Of a stretch of 8,798 nucleotides of DNA, positions 1 through 7,096 are shown in pieces; the first letter of the stretch is position 1; every line of letters starts with the position of its first letter. A program made the translations under genes and the position numbers. Under the pieces are notes generated by a model. The model ran no database searches and had not been told where the DNA came from. It was given only the letters and a program-made list of their open reading frames with translations. The stretch comes from Flavobacteriaceae bacterium UBA3078 (lineage in GTDB: Bacteria; Bacteroidota; Bacteroidia; Flavobacteriales; Flavobacteriaceae), in assembly GCA_002366675.1 (NCBI GenBank), contig DFBO01000181.1, positions 1 through 8,798 of the forward strand. Direction: 5' to 3'.

Positions 1-1388
1 ATCCTGGTAATAGCTGTGCTATCTCTAATTCTACTGTAACTATTATTATCTCTCCTGAAGCAAATGCAGGTATTGGTGGTACAATTGATATTTGCAATAA
101 TGATACTACACAAGACTTATTTGATGTACTGACTGGTAATCCAGATATTAATGGAAATTGGAGCCCTCCTCTTAATAGTGGTACTGGTCTTTTTGATCCA
201 AATATCGATTCACCAGGAATCTACACCTACAATGTAAATGGCATAGGAGCTTGTACAGATGCATCAACTACTGTAATCGCGACCATTATTCCAAAACCTA
301 ATGCTGGAGATGATGGTAATGTTGTAATATGCTCAGATGAAGGATCTCAAAATTTATTTGATTTCATAGATGGTAATCCTGATACTGGAGGAACTTGGTT
401 TCCAGCTTTAGATTCTGGAACTGGTATTTTTGACCCAAATATTGACGCTCCTGGTGTTTACATCTATTCTCTTGAACTAACGCAATGTAATCAAAGAGAT
501 TCTTCTGAATTAATTGTAAGCATTGAGAACAATCCTAATGCAACTGGTTTAGAAATACTAGTAGGCAATATTTGTCTAGGACTTGCTAATTCTGTAACTA
601 TTACTGGTGCAACTTTATTACCTGATGGTAATTACACCATTATTTATAGTTTATCAGGTTCTAATAATTCTGAAAATTCAATAGATGTTGTTTTCGTAAG
701 TGGTAATACTAATTTTAGTATCCCTGAAAACTTATTAACTGATATAGGCACTACAACTATTACTATTGTTAGTATGATTCCGGTGAATTCAGTATGTGGT
801 GTTGATACATCAAATATTTCACCAGTAAACTTCATTGTTTTTGATAACACAATACCTGAAATCATTAAAAATGGCAATATTTTTTGTAAACAAGATAACC
901 CTACCATTGAAAATTTAACAGCTAACATCGTTGGAAATACACCAATAACTTGGTATGATGCTCCAAATGGAGGTACTGCATATTCAGTTTCTACATTGTT
1001 AATTAATGGAGAAACATATTATGCATCAACTTTAACAGCAGATGGATGTGAAAGTATTCCACGGCTAGAAGTACTAGTAGAGTTAATGGATTGTCCAAAA
1101 GACATCATAATACCTGATGGGTTCTCACCAAATAACGACTATGTCAATGATGATTTTAATATTGTTAATTTAAGAGAACTATATCCTAATTTCACATTGG
1201 AAATTTACAATCGTTATGGAAATATTCTTTATAAAGGAAATATAAATACCCCAAACTGGAATGGTTATTCTGATAAGGGATTAAATCTAGGAAATTCAAA
1301 ACTACCTGTAGGTGTTTATTTCTTCATTTTAAAATTTAATGATGGAACAAGAAAACCTATTCAAGGAAGAGTTTATTTAAGCAGGTAG
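1..1388 (+). CDS. Repetitive surface protein with type B T9SS (gliding motility-associated) C-terminal sorting domain, 5' end missing
   Basis: This is the 3' part of a gene that begins before the window. The frame is open from base 3 to the TAG at 1386-1388, giving 461 visible residues. Order of domains: the tail of one repeat unit (3-62), two full 79-residue units (63-536) with a GxW...SGTGxFDPNID.PGxYxY core, a further beta-rich segment (about 537-845), an Ig-like domain with WYDAPNGGTAYS (about 846-1097), and the sorting domain (about 1104-1385). The last opens with DGFSPNND and contains LEIYNRYGN, NWNG and LPVGVYFF, matching the CHU_C/TIGR04131 family. Family knowledge: such proteins are exported by the type IX secretion system and shown on or released from the cell surface; SprB, the gliding adhesin of Flavobacterium johnsoniae, is the model. 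The PorP/SprF gene 13 bp downstream supports this. Adhesin function is inference; binding target and full length are unknown. The internal ATG at 774 is not the start. Confidence 0.93.
   Translation, partial: PGNSCAISNSTVTIIISPEANAGIGGTIDICNNDTTQDLFDVLTGNPDINGNWSPPLNSGTGLFDPNIDSPGIYTYNVNGIGACTDASTTVIATIIPKPNAGDDGNVVICSDEGSQNLFDFIDGNPDTGGTWFPALDSGTGIFDPNIDAPGVYIYSLELTQCNQRDSSELIVSIENNPNATGLEILVGNICLGLANSVTITGATLLPDGNYTIIYSLSGSNNSENSIDVVFVSGNTNFSIPENLLTDIGTTTITIVSMIPVNSVCGVDTSNISPVNFIVFDNTIPEIIKNGNIFCKQDNPTIENLTANIVGNTPITWYDAPNGGTAYSVSTLLINGETYYASTLTADGCESIPRLEVLVELMDCPKDIIIPDGFSPNNDYVNDDFNIVNLRELYPNFTLEIYNRYGNILYKGNINTPNWNGYSDKGLNLGNSKLPVGVYFFILKFNDGTRKPIQGRVYLSR
63..536 (+). repeat. Two tandem 237-bp (79-residue) coding repeats, Ig/PKD-like surface-protein units
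   Basis: Unit 1 is 63-299 and unit 2 is 300-536. Each begins with Asn-Ala-Gly and has a cysteine at residue 11, a Gly-x-Trp at residues 31-33 and the core SGTGxFDPNID at residues 39-49 (nucleotides 177-209 and 414-446). By hand count 36 of 79 residues are identical between the units. The DNA of the shared core differs at 7 of 33 positions, mostly silent changes, so the copies are old and kept at protein level. Residues 1-20 of the visible frame look like the end of an earlier unit, so the array probably continues upstream of the window. Confidence 0.85.
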
Positions 1389-1401
1389 AACAATTAAAAC
1401 T

Positions 1402-2340
1402 ATGACAAAAAAATTATTAAAATATAGTTTGACCTTTTTTGCTCTAATCGTTGGGCATTTTGTTTTTGCGCAACAGGATTCTCAATATACTCAATATATG
1501 TATAACATGAGTGTTATTAATCCTGGATATGCTACTGACAATGCTAATCTTATAAATTTAGGCTTATTATATCGTGCACAGTGGGTCGGGTCGGTTGGTG
1601 GCCCCTCAACTGGCTCATTTTTTGCCCATGGCACCTTAGGTAGACGTATGGAAGGTGGAATTTCAGTAGTTCATGATCAAATAGGTGATGTGGTAAAGGA
1701 AACCAACTTATATGCTGATTTCGCATATATAATTCCTGTAAACGAACACACAAAATTATCCTTTGGCGTTAAAGCTGGCGCTACTTTCTATAGCACCAAT
1801 TTTAATGGTTTTGTTTACTCAGATCCTGTACCTGATGCAGCATTCGAAAACAATCTGAGCAAAACTTTTCCAAATATTGGTGTTGGTGCTTTTTATTTTG
1901 GACAGAAATTTTATTTAGGACTATCGGCTCCCAATCTTTTAAAATCTAAACATTTAGATAATAATAGTGGTATAGTAACCACTGGCACAGAAGAAATACA
2001 TTACTTCCTAACTGGTGGTTATGTATTCAACTTAAATGATAATTTAAAATTGAAGCCAGCTTTCATGACAAAGGCAGTTTCTGGCGCTCCACTTTCAATA
2101 GATTTAACTACCAATGTTTTAATAAATAATAAATTTGAGCTTGGGGTAGGATATAGATGGGATGACTCAATCAGTGGTTTGGTAAATTTTCGAATCATTG
2201 AAAACTTACGAATTGGATATGCATATGATTATACCCTTTCTAATTTAGGAAGATTTAATTCTGGTTCGCATGAAATTATTATTTTATTTGATATCAATAA
2301 ATTAGGAAAAGGCTATGATAAATCACCTCGATTTTTCTAA
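1402..2340 (+). CDS. Type IX secretion system membrane protein, PorP/SprF family
   Basis: The 312-residue product starts with a signal peptide (lysine-rich start, hydrophobic residues 5-22, likely cut after FA in FAQQ). It then shows the family's hallmark N-terminus, DSQYTQYMYNMSVINPGYA, at about residues 26-44. The rest is alternating beta strands with aromatic girdle residues, as expected of an outer-membrane beta-barrel, and the end is SHEIIILFDINKL...SPRFF, also typical. Length is normal for the family (about 300-340). In F. johnsoniae, SprF is needed for secretion or display of the SprB adhesin encoded just upstream. Here the gene likewise follows a type B cargo gene (13 bp gap) and precedes an OmpA-family gene (10 bp gap), so co-transcription is likely. 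The A-rich leader before ATG fits Bacteroidota start sites. Such paralogues are numerous in these genomes, so I give no symbol. Confidence 0.93.
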   Translation: MTKKLLKYSLTFFALIVGHFVFAQQDSQYTQYMYNMSVINPGYATDNANLINLGLLYRAQWVGSVGGPSTGSFFAHGTLGRRMEGGISVVHDQIGDVVKETNLYADFAYIIPVNEHTKLSFGVKAGATFYSTNFNGFVYSDPVPDAAFENNLSKTFPNIGVGAFYFGQKFYLGLSAPNLLKSKHLDNNSGIVTTGTEEIHYFLTGGYVFNLNDNLKLKPAFMTKAVSGAPLSIDLTTNVLINNKFELGVGYRWDDSISGLVNFRIIENLRIGYAYDYTLSNLGRFNSGSHEIIILFDINKLGKGYDKSPRFF

Positions 2341-2350
2341 ATATTTAAAC

Positions 2351-4219
2351 ATGAACAAAAATCTTCTTATAATATGTGTCATTTTTATTAGCAGTATTTC
2401 TTTTGGGCAAAAGAAAAGTTTAAAATACGCAAATAAACTTTTCGAGAAAAAAGCCTATATAGAAGCTGCTGTAATCTATGAAAAATTAGATTATAACAAA
2501 GAAGTTCTTCAAAACCTTGGTGATTGTTATTATTATAATTCTAAAATGGGTAAAGCTAAAACTGTTTATAATTGGCTATTTAGCTCCTATAAAGACAGCT
2601 TAAACCCTTCTGTCTATTTTCGTTATGTGCAAGCTTTAAAAGGTGTTAATGATTACAATACTTCAGATCAAATACAATCGGAATATTTGGGTCACGAAGT
2701 AAATACTCCAAATTTTATTGAAAATTTGAAGAGAATTGTTCCATACAATTATCAAATAAAAGAAGTTAATACGGGATCAAATGAAGGTGATTTTGGGGTT
2801 TCTTATTTCGGAGAAGACATTGTGTTTACATCATTAAGAAATATTGAAAACCCAGAATATGGCTGGAATAAAAAACCATATTTAGATTTATACCAAGCGT
2901 TTGTTTCCGATGATAAAAATTTAGAAAATGTTGTTCCTTTTTCTGATAATATCAATACAGAAACTCATGAAAGTAATGCAACTTTTACATCAGACTTGAA
3001 AATCATGTATTTCTCTAGAACTGGAGACAAGCAAGTTCAAATTGGAGAAGAAAAATACGCAGCAGTTAAAATTTTTCGCGCTGAATTAATCGATTCTGAG
3101 TGGACAAATATTACTGAATTACCGTTTTCAAACGATATGTATTCCACCCAACATCCCGTTCTAAACAAAGATAACACTAAGCTTTATTTCTCCAGTGATA
3201 TGCCAGGTTCCATAGGTTCTTTTGACATTTATTATGTGAATATTTCAGATAATACCTATAGTGACCCTATTAACTTAGGAAGTTCAATTAACACAAAACA
3301 TAGAGAACAATTTCCTTTTATAGATAATGACGAGACCTTGTACTTTGCTTCAGATGGTCATGAGGGAATTGGGAATTTAGACATCTTCATGTCAAAATTA
3401 ATGGATTCGCAATATAAAGAGATTTTAAACTTAGGTCCAACAATTAATACAGGAATGGACGATTTTAGCTTCGTATTAAATGACTCTATTCAAAAAGGCT
3501 TCTTTGCTTCAAATAGAGATGGCTTAGATAAGCTATACGCTTTTTCAAGAATTGAGAATAAAAGAACTTTTATTGTTGTAGGAGACGTTCGTGATAAGAA
3601 CACAAAAGAGATACTTCCAGGAACAAAAGTAACTTTACTAAATGAAGATGGATCTATTGCTGATGAATTAATTGTTGGTGAAGATGGTAAATATCGATTC
3701 AACACAGAGCCCAATAAAGTCTACTCAATTGAAGGTTATAGGGATTTTTATATCCCTACAATTGAAGAATTTAACACCAATGAAGAAGGAAAGGTTGAAT
3801 ATAACATTGAGTTAGAAATAGAATCTTATGATGATGCTGAAGAAATTGTAGTTACCAAAACAGATGGTTATATATATATAGAACTTGAAAATATTTATTT
3901 TGATTTAGACAAATGGAATATTAAACCTCAAGCTTCTAAAACCCTAGATGTGCTTGTTAATTTATTAAAGAAATATCCACGAATGGAAATTCAATTAGGT
4001 GCTCATACGGATTCAAGAAGTAGTGATGAATATAATTTGATTTTATCTGAAAATAGAGCGAAATCTACTTTAGACTATTTAGTCTCTAATGGCATTAATA
4101 AAAGCCGATTACAATCAAAAGGGTTTGGTGAAAGTCAACCATTAGTAGATTGTGGAGACAACTGTACTGAAGACATACATGCTATAAACAGGCGTTGTGA
4201 ATTTATAATTTTAAAATAA
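2351..4219 (+). CDS. OmpA-family protein with PorE-like TPR / beta-propeller / CRD / OmpA architecture
   Basis: From the ATG at 2351 the product has 622 residues. A signal peptide (about 1-19, ending SFG before QKK) has no lipobox cysteine at the cleavage site. Next come TPR-like helices (about 20-115), WD40/PD40-type propeller repeats (about 140-400, with motifs such as LYFSSD, SFDIYYV, LYFASDGHEGIGNLDIF), a carboxypeptidase-regulatory-like beta-sandwich (about 407-490), and a C-terminal OmpA domain (about 508-620). The OmpA domain shows IYFDLDKWNIKP, GAHTDSRSSDEYN, LSENRA and NRRCEF; the Asp of HTD (554) and the Arg of NRA (569) are the usual peptidoglycan diaminopimelate contacts. This order matches PorE of Porphyromonas gingivalis, a periplasmic T9SS component, although PorE is a lipoprotein and this is not. 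Likely role, inferred from family and operon: periplasmic anchor working with the SprF-like barrel. An upstream in-frame ATG at 2315 would overlap the previous gene and bury the signal peptide, so I rejected it. Confidence 0.9.
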   Translation: MNKNLLIICVIFISSISFGQKKSLKYANKLFEKKAYIEAAVIYEKLDYNKEVLQNLGDCYYYNSKMGKAKTVYNWLFSSYKDSLNPSVYFRYVQALKGVNDYNTSDQIQSEYLGHEVNTPNFIENLKRIVPYNYQIKEVNTGSNEGDFGVSYFGEDIVFTSLRNIENPEYGWNKKPYLDLYQAFVSDDKNLENVVPFSDNINTETHESNATFTSDLKIMYFSRTGDKQVQIGEEKYAAVKIFRAELIDSEWTNITELPFSNDMYSTQHPVLNKDNTKLYFSSDMPGSIGSFDIYYVNISDNTYSDPINLGSSINTKHREQFPFIDNDETLYFASDGHEGIGNLDIFMSKLMDSQYKEILNLGPTINTGMDDFSFVLNDSIQKGFFASNRDGLDKLYAFSRIENKRTFIVVGDVRDKNTKEILPGTKVTLLNEDGSIADELIVGEDGKYRFNTEPNKVYSIEGYRDFYIPTIEEFNTNEEGKVEYNIELEIESYDDAEEIVVTKTDGYIYIELENIYFDLDKWNIKPQASKTLDVLVNLLKKYPRMEIQLGAHTDSRSSDEYNLILSENRAKSTLDYLVSNGINKSRLQSKGFGESQPLVDCGDNCTEDIHAINRRCEFIILK

Positions 4220-4226
4220 CAAGTAG

Positions 4227-4604
4227 CTAATTTAAATGCGTTTCTATTACCTGAATCCCATTGTATTCAATCAAGTATTCTTCGTTTAAATATATTGGTA
4301 AATTTTCCCCTTTTGGGTTTCCTAAACCAACGCCAGCATACAATACTTTGGCTTCTTTTTCTGTGGCATGTTTCTTAAATGTTTCCATCCAAACAACATC
4401 ATAATTATTAGGGTTATCTGGTAAAATAACAGCTCTAACTACAACAAAAAAGTACTGACTTTTTTTATCTATGCATACAAATTGCGGGTGTTTTTTAAGC
4501 TTGCTATTTATCGCTATAAATTCAAACCCACGTTGTTCTAAATCTTTGCCAACATGGTTCATGGCGAGGTTGTGTAATTCTTGTTCGGTAAGTGTTTTGC
4601 TCAT
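4227..4604 (-). CDS. Small conserved-looking cytoplasmic protein of unknown function
   Basis: The 125-residue product is not one I can assign. It has no signal peptide, no membrane segment and no metal-binding cysteine cluster (one Cys, residue 44). By eye the secondary structure runs: helix (5-25), strand (GFEFIAINSK, 26-35), strand (QFVCIDKK, 41-48), strand (YFFVVVRAVI, 51-60), amphipathic helix (about 68-84), strand (KVLYAGVGLG, 86-95), then a short tail with NLPIYLNEEYLIEYNG. The alpha-beta-beta-beta-alpha-beta order is that of PD-(D/E)XK nuclease-like domains such as the YraN family, but the expected acidic and lysine residues are absent, so this is only a structural guess. It lies tail-to-tail with the OmpA-family gene, 7 bp apart. 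A terminator separates it from the protease gene upstream on the same strand, so it needs its own promoter. Coding character looks real: the frame has a clean start and stop and fills the gap between neighbours. Confidence 0.82.
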   Translation of the reverse strand: MSKTLTEQELHNLAMNHVGKDLEQRGFEFIAINSKLKKHPQFVCIDKKSQYFFVVVRAVILPDNPNNYDVVWMETFKKHATEKEAKVLYAGVGLGNPKGENLPIYLNEEYLIEYNGIQVIETHLN

Positions 4605-4608
4605 GGTA

Positions 4609-4616
4609 CAAAAATA
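4609..4616 (-). promoter_or_regulatory. Candidate -7 box (TATTTTTG) for the small gene
   Basis: On the minus strand the sequence TATTTTTG fits the Bacteroidota -7 consensus TAnnTTTG. It ends only 4 bases before the ATG of the 125-residue protein. A TTTTG at 4631-4635 is the nearest -33-like element, but the 14-base spacing is shorter than usual. Transcription from this box would begin at or very near the start codon. The match is short in AT-rich DNA and may be chance. Confidence 0.25.
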
Positions 4617-4636
4617 CTATAAATCTATATCAAAAT

Positions 4637-4667
4637 AAAAAAGGCTACCAAATTTGGTAGCCTTTTT
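4637..4667 (-). terminator. Rho-independent terminator of the metalloprotease gene
   Basis: A perfect 20-base palindrome, GGCTACCAAATTTGGTAGCC (4643-4662), is flanked by six A on the left and five T on the right of the plus strand. On the minus strand it reads as a 7-bp G/C-containing stem with a 6-base AAATTT loop followed by a run of six U. It begins 24 bases after the protease stop codon and lies before the next minus-strand gene, so it ends the protease transcript. The structure is symmetrical and could also work on the plus strand, but no plus-strand gene runs into it directly. Confidence 0.88.
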
Positions 4668-4686
4668 AAATTATAAAACTTTAAAA

Positions 4687-6843
4687 TTATTCAATTATTA
4701 ATTTCTTAGTAGTTTTCTTATCTCCACTAGTAATTTGAACTAAATATAATCCTGTCGTCATAGCATCAAGACTGATTGTTCTATTAAATAATGTTGAATT
4801 ATTAGCATAACCATTAGTAAATACTTCACGTCCTCTAATATCGAATATTGTAATATTTACATCTTGGTTTGTACTTAACTCAATTGTAACTTCATTATTA
4901 GCTGGATTAGGATACATACTAAATGATTCGAATGCATTTTCTTCAACACCTAATTGTGCCAATACATTAATAGTATAATCTTCAACCTCAGCATCATGAT
5001 TCATTTCACATGATGTAGGGAATTGATTTGCATTTGGATCTGTATATTTAGTTGTAATACGCATAGTTGTATTACCTAAATCGGCACCAACTGGTACTGT
5101 TATAGATAAAGGCGAATTTGCAGTTGGTAAGTTATTTATATCAGCTGATTGACCTAAGTCATATTGCTCTCCTGGATCATCGAAACTACAGTTTTGGTTC
5201 CAATCTATCCAAGCATAAGTTATAATTTGATAATTACCATCACTATTAGCATTAACAGTTAAATCGTAAGAACTATCTCTGTTTAAACTTGTACTCATTG
5301 CTGTATAGTCACTATAACCTGAAGGTTTACCAGTATTTAAGTTACTAATAGTATTAAAAATAACACCTGTAGTACTTGTTAAGTAATCCATATTTCCAAC
5401 TGAAGCACATGCTGAACCAGTAATTTCAAAATTGGCTGAATCTACATTGTCACCAGGATTTTCATCTGTACCTCCATTTGGACTTGTAAGCTCTACATTA
5501 AACGTATAAGTTGCAATAGGAGTATTTATTTGTGGAAGAAATATAGATTCAGATTCATCTAATTCTAAAGTTCCAGTCCAGTTAATGTCAGTATCAGTAC
5601 CTCCATCTAAATTATAACTAATAGTAGCAGAAGTTAAAACATCATTCCCTTTATTTGTAATTGTTAATTCAGGAGTAATAGAATAATCTGAACAATTAGC
5701 TACATTAAGCTCTGCAATATCTATTCTAGCATCTAAATCGGAAGCTTCGACAGGATCTCCTGTATTAGAGCTAGGTAAACTTGAAAGACCAGTTGCGTTT
5801 TCTAAAGCAGTTACCATTCTACCAACTTGATCGTTAGTAAAAATATCCATACAAGCATCATTTGTATAATCCATATAGTTTTCTACCATATCTTGGATTC
5901 CATCACAAGTTGTTAGAGTTGGGCAACCACCATTTGAAGAAGCTGATTCTGGCGTATCTGCACAATAATCATTTCCACAATTAGAATCTCCCCAAATATG
6001 GCGTAAACCAATCCAGTGACCAATTTCATGAGTTAAAGTACGACCTAAATTATATGGAGCTACAGTTCCTGGATTAGCCACAGAACCTACACTTCCAGCA
6101 AGTACTACTACACCATCTGTTAACGCAGAACCACCACTAGCTGGCATACCAGGCAATGTTGAATTTGTAGGAAATTGAGCATAACCTAATAAGCCACCAC
6201 CAAGGTTTGCTGTCCAAATATTAGCATATAACGAACGATCCCAAATAGTTGCTGGTTTAATTGTGTTATCTAAAGCAGCTGTAGATAAAGTTCCTGCATA
6301 GCCATATACTCTATCGATACCTGGCTCAGCTAATGGAGTACCACTTGGATCAATAGTAGCTGGAATAAAAACAATTTCCGCATCAGCAGCTGCAGCATGT
6401 GTACTACCAGCAAGATTTCCGAAATCTATATTTAACTGGTCTATTTGGGCTTGAATTTGTGAAGCAGATAAATCGTTCGTATCTCCTTGTGTATCTGTAA
6501 GCACGTGAAATATAATTGGAATATTAACTATTACACGTCTAAAAGTTCCGTCAGCTTTCTGTTGAGCTATACGTTGCTTACGCTCTTCAATTAAAGGTGC
6601 TAACCAATTTTCAAATTCTTCGACAGATTGAACTGAAGGATCGTTTTGTCTACGTAATGCTTCAACTTCAACAGTTGCACATCTTACGAATCCAGTTTCA
6701 TCAAAATGTCTTTGATTCTCTTCTGTTAGTTGTAAAGGTTCATTTGAAATTGTTTTTTTAGCTGATTTCTGCTGTGCTTGCAGACCAAAAACCATTAAAA
6801 ACATAAAAAAACCAATAACTAATTTAAAGTTGTTTTGTTTCAT
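4687..6843 (-). CDS. Secreted M43 (pappalysin-type) zinc metalloprotease with GEVED domain and type A T9SS sorting tail
   Basis: The 718-residue product has a signal peptide (1-23, ending LQAQ), then a propeptide-like region (about 24-105) with GFVRCATVEV around Cys55, a possible cysteine switch. The catalytic domain (about 106-350) has the zinc site THEIGHWIGLRHIWGD: His272, Glu273, His276, Gly279 and His282 form HExxHxxGxxH. The Met-turn is ENYMDY (Met324), and five cysteines between 289 and 331 are placed as in M43B enzymes for disulphides. A CARDB-like beta-sandwich follows (about 365-475), then a GEVED-type domain (about 480-628, with YAWIDWNQNCSFDDPGE and AEVEDYTINV). The sorting tail (about 640-718) has FSMYPNPANNEVTI, TIFDIRGREV, TGLYLVQI and KKLIIE. 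It is therefore predicted to cross the outer membrane by T9SS and act outside the cell on proteins; its substrate is unknown. The gene is monocistronic by context, with a terminator after it. The start is set by the signal peptide and an AAAAGAA leader. Confidence 0.95.
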   Translation of the reverse strand: MKQNNFKLVIGFFMFLMVFGLQAQQKSAKKTISNEPLQLTEENQRHFDETGFVRCATVEVEALRRQNDPSVQSVEEFENWLAPLIEERKQRIAQQKADGTFRRVIVNIPIIFHVLTDTQGDTNDLSASQIQAQIDQLNIDFGNLAGSTHAAAADAEIVFIPATIDPSGTPLAEPGIDRVYGYAGTLSTAALDNTIKPATIWDRSLYANIWTANLGGGLLGYAQFPTNSTLPGMPASGGSALTDGVVVLAGSVGSVANPGTVAPYNLGRTLTHEIGHWIGLRHIWGDSNCGNDYCADTPESASSNGGCPTLTTCDGIQDMVENYMDYTNDACMDIFTNDQVGRMVTALENATGLSSLPSSNTGDPVEASDLDARIDIAELNVANCSDYSITPELTITNKGNDVLTSATISYNLDGGTDTDINWTGTLELDESESIFLPQINTPIATYTFNVELTSPNGGTDENPGDNVDSANFEITGSACASVGNMDYLTSTTGVIFNTISNLNTGKPSGYSDYTAMSTSLNRDSSYDLTVNANSDGNYQIITYAWIDWNQNCSFDDPGEQYDLGQSADINNLPTANSPLSITVPVGADLGNTTMRITTKYTDPNANQFPTSCEMNHDAEVEDYTINVLAQLGVEENAFESFSMYPNPANNEVTIELSTNQDVNITIFDIRGREVFTNGYANNSTLFNRTISLDAMTTGLYLVQITSGDKKTTKKLIIE

Positions 6844-7096
6844 TTCTTTTATACTTTTTTTAAATTGGCTTCTAAGATAATTAAATTATGTAATTTTTTT
6901 ACTCTATATCATATATAATTTATTAAAAACCAAGAATTATTATAAGCTTTCACACCTTTAAATTGTTTAACTTGTCATTCTAAACCTCCCAAAACTAAAT
7001 TTTCAACTTTATCTACTTACAATCTTAGCCATTGAATGATTGAAATTTTTAAATATAATTCGTAAAATTAGACTTAGGTATATATCAACAATACCA
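6844..7096. other. Divergent AT-rich intergenic region between the protease and gamma-glutamyltransferase genes
   Basis: These 253 bases must hold the promoters of both flanking genes, which point away from each other. One possible minus-strand promoter is listed separately. I found no plus-strand TAnnTTTG match, no strong hairpin, no small ORF with coding character and no RNA gene. An in-frame TTG at 7040 extends the plus-strand frame but encodes a basic stretch ahead of a good signal peptide and is not a likely start. Confidence 0.6.
6990..7022 (-). promoter_or_regulatory. Candidate Bacteroidota promoter (TTG / TAGTTTTG) for the metalloprotease
   Basis: On the minus strand, TTG at 7020-7022 is followed after 22 bases by TAGTTTTG at 6990-6997, matching the -33 TTG and -7 TAnnTTTG elements of Bacteroidota housekeeping promoters at a plausible spacing. 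It would leave a 5' leader of roughly 140 bases before the protease ATG. The elements are short and the region is AT-rich, so chance is not excluded. Confidence 0.3.

Noticed and set aside
644..928. Minus-strand open frame of 94 codons
   Set aside because: It lies wholly inside the surface-protein gene, opposite an uninterrupted real frame, and shows no recognisable domain.
774..1388. Separate gene starting at the ATG at 774
   Set aside because: The same frame is open back to base 3 and contains matching repeat units, so this ATG is internal.
1550..1753. Minus-strand open frame of 67 codons
   Set aside because: It is antisense to the PorP/SprF-like gene, rich in His and Arg from complementary codons, and has no coding signs.
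2315..2350. Upstream ATG start for the OmpA-family gene
   Set aside because: It overlaps the preceding gene and puts 12 polar residues before a complete signal peptide; the ATG at 2351 fits better.
3490..3714. Minus-strand open frame of 74 codons
   Set aside because: It is a shadow of the CRD region of the OmpA-family gene.
3868..3883. Short TA run (tatatatata) as a possible repeat or regulatory site
   Set aside because: It is within the coding frame, encodes Tyr-Ile-Tyr-Ile of the OmpA domain start, and is expected in AT-rich DNA.
7040..7096. TTG start for gamma-glutamyltransferase
   Set aside because: It adds 19 mostly basic residues ahead of a normal signal peptide that has two good ATG starts of its own.
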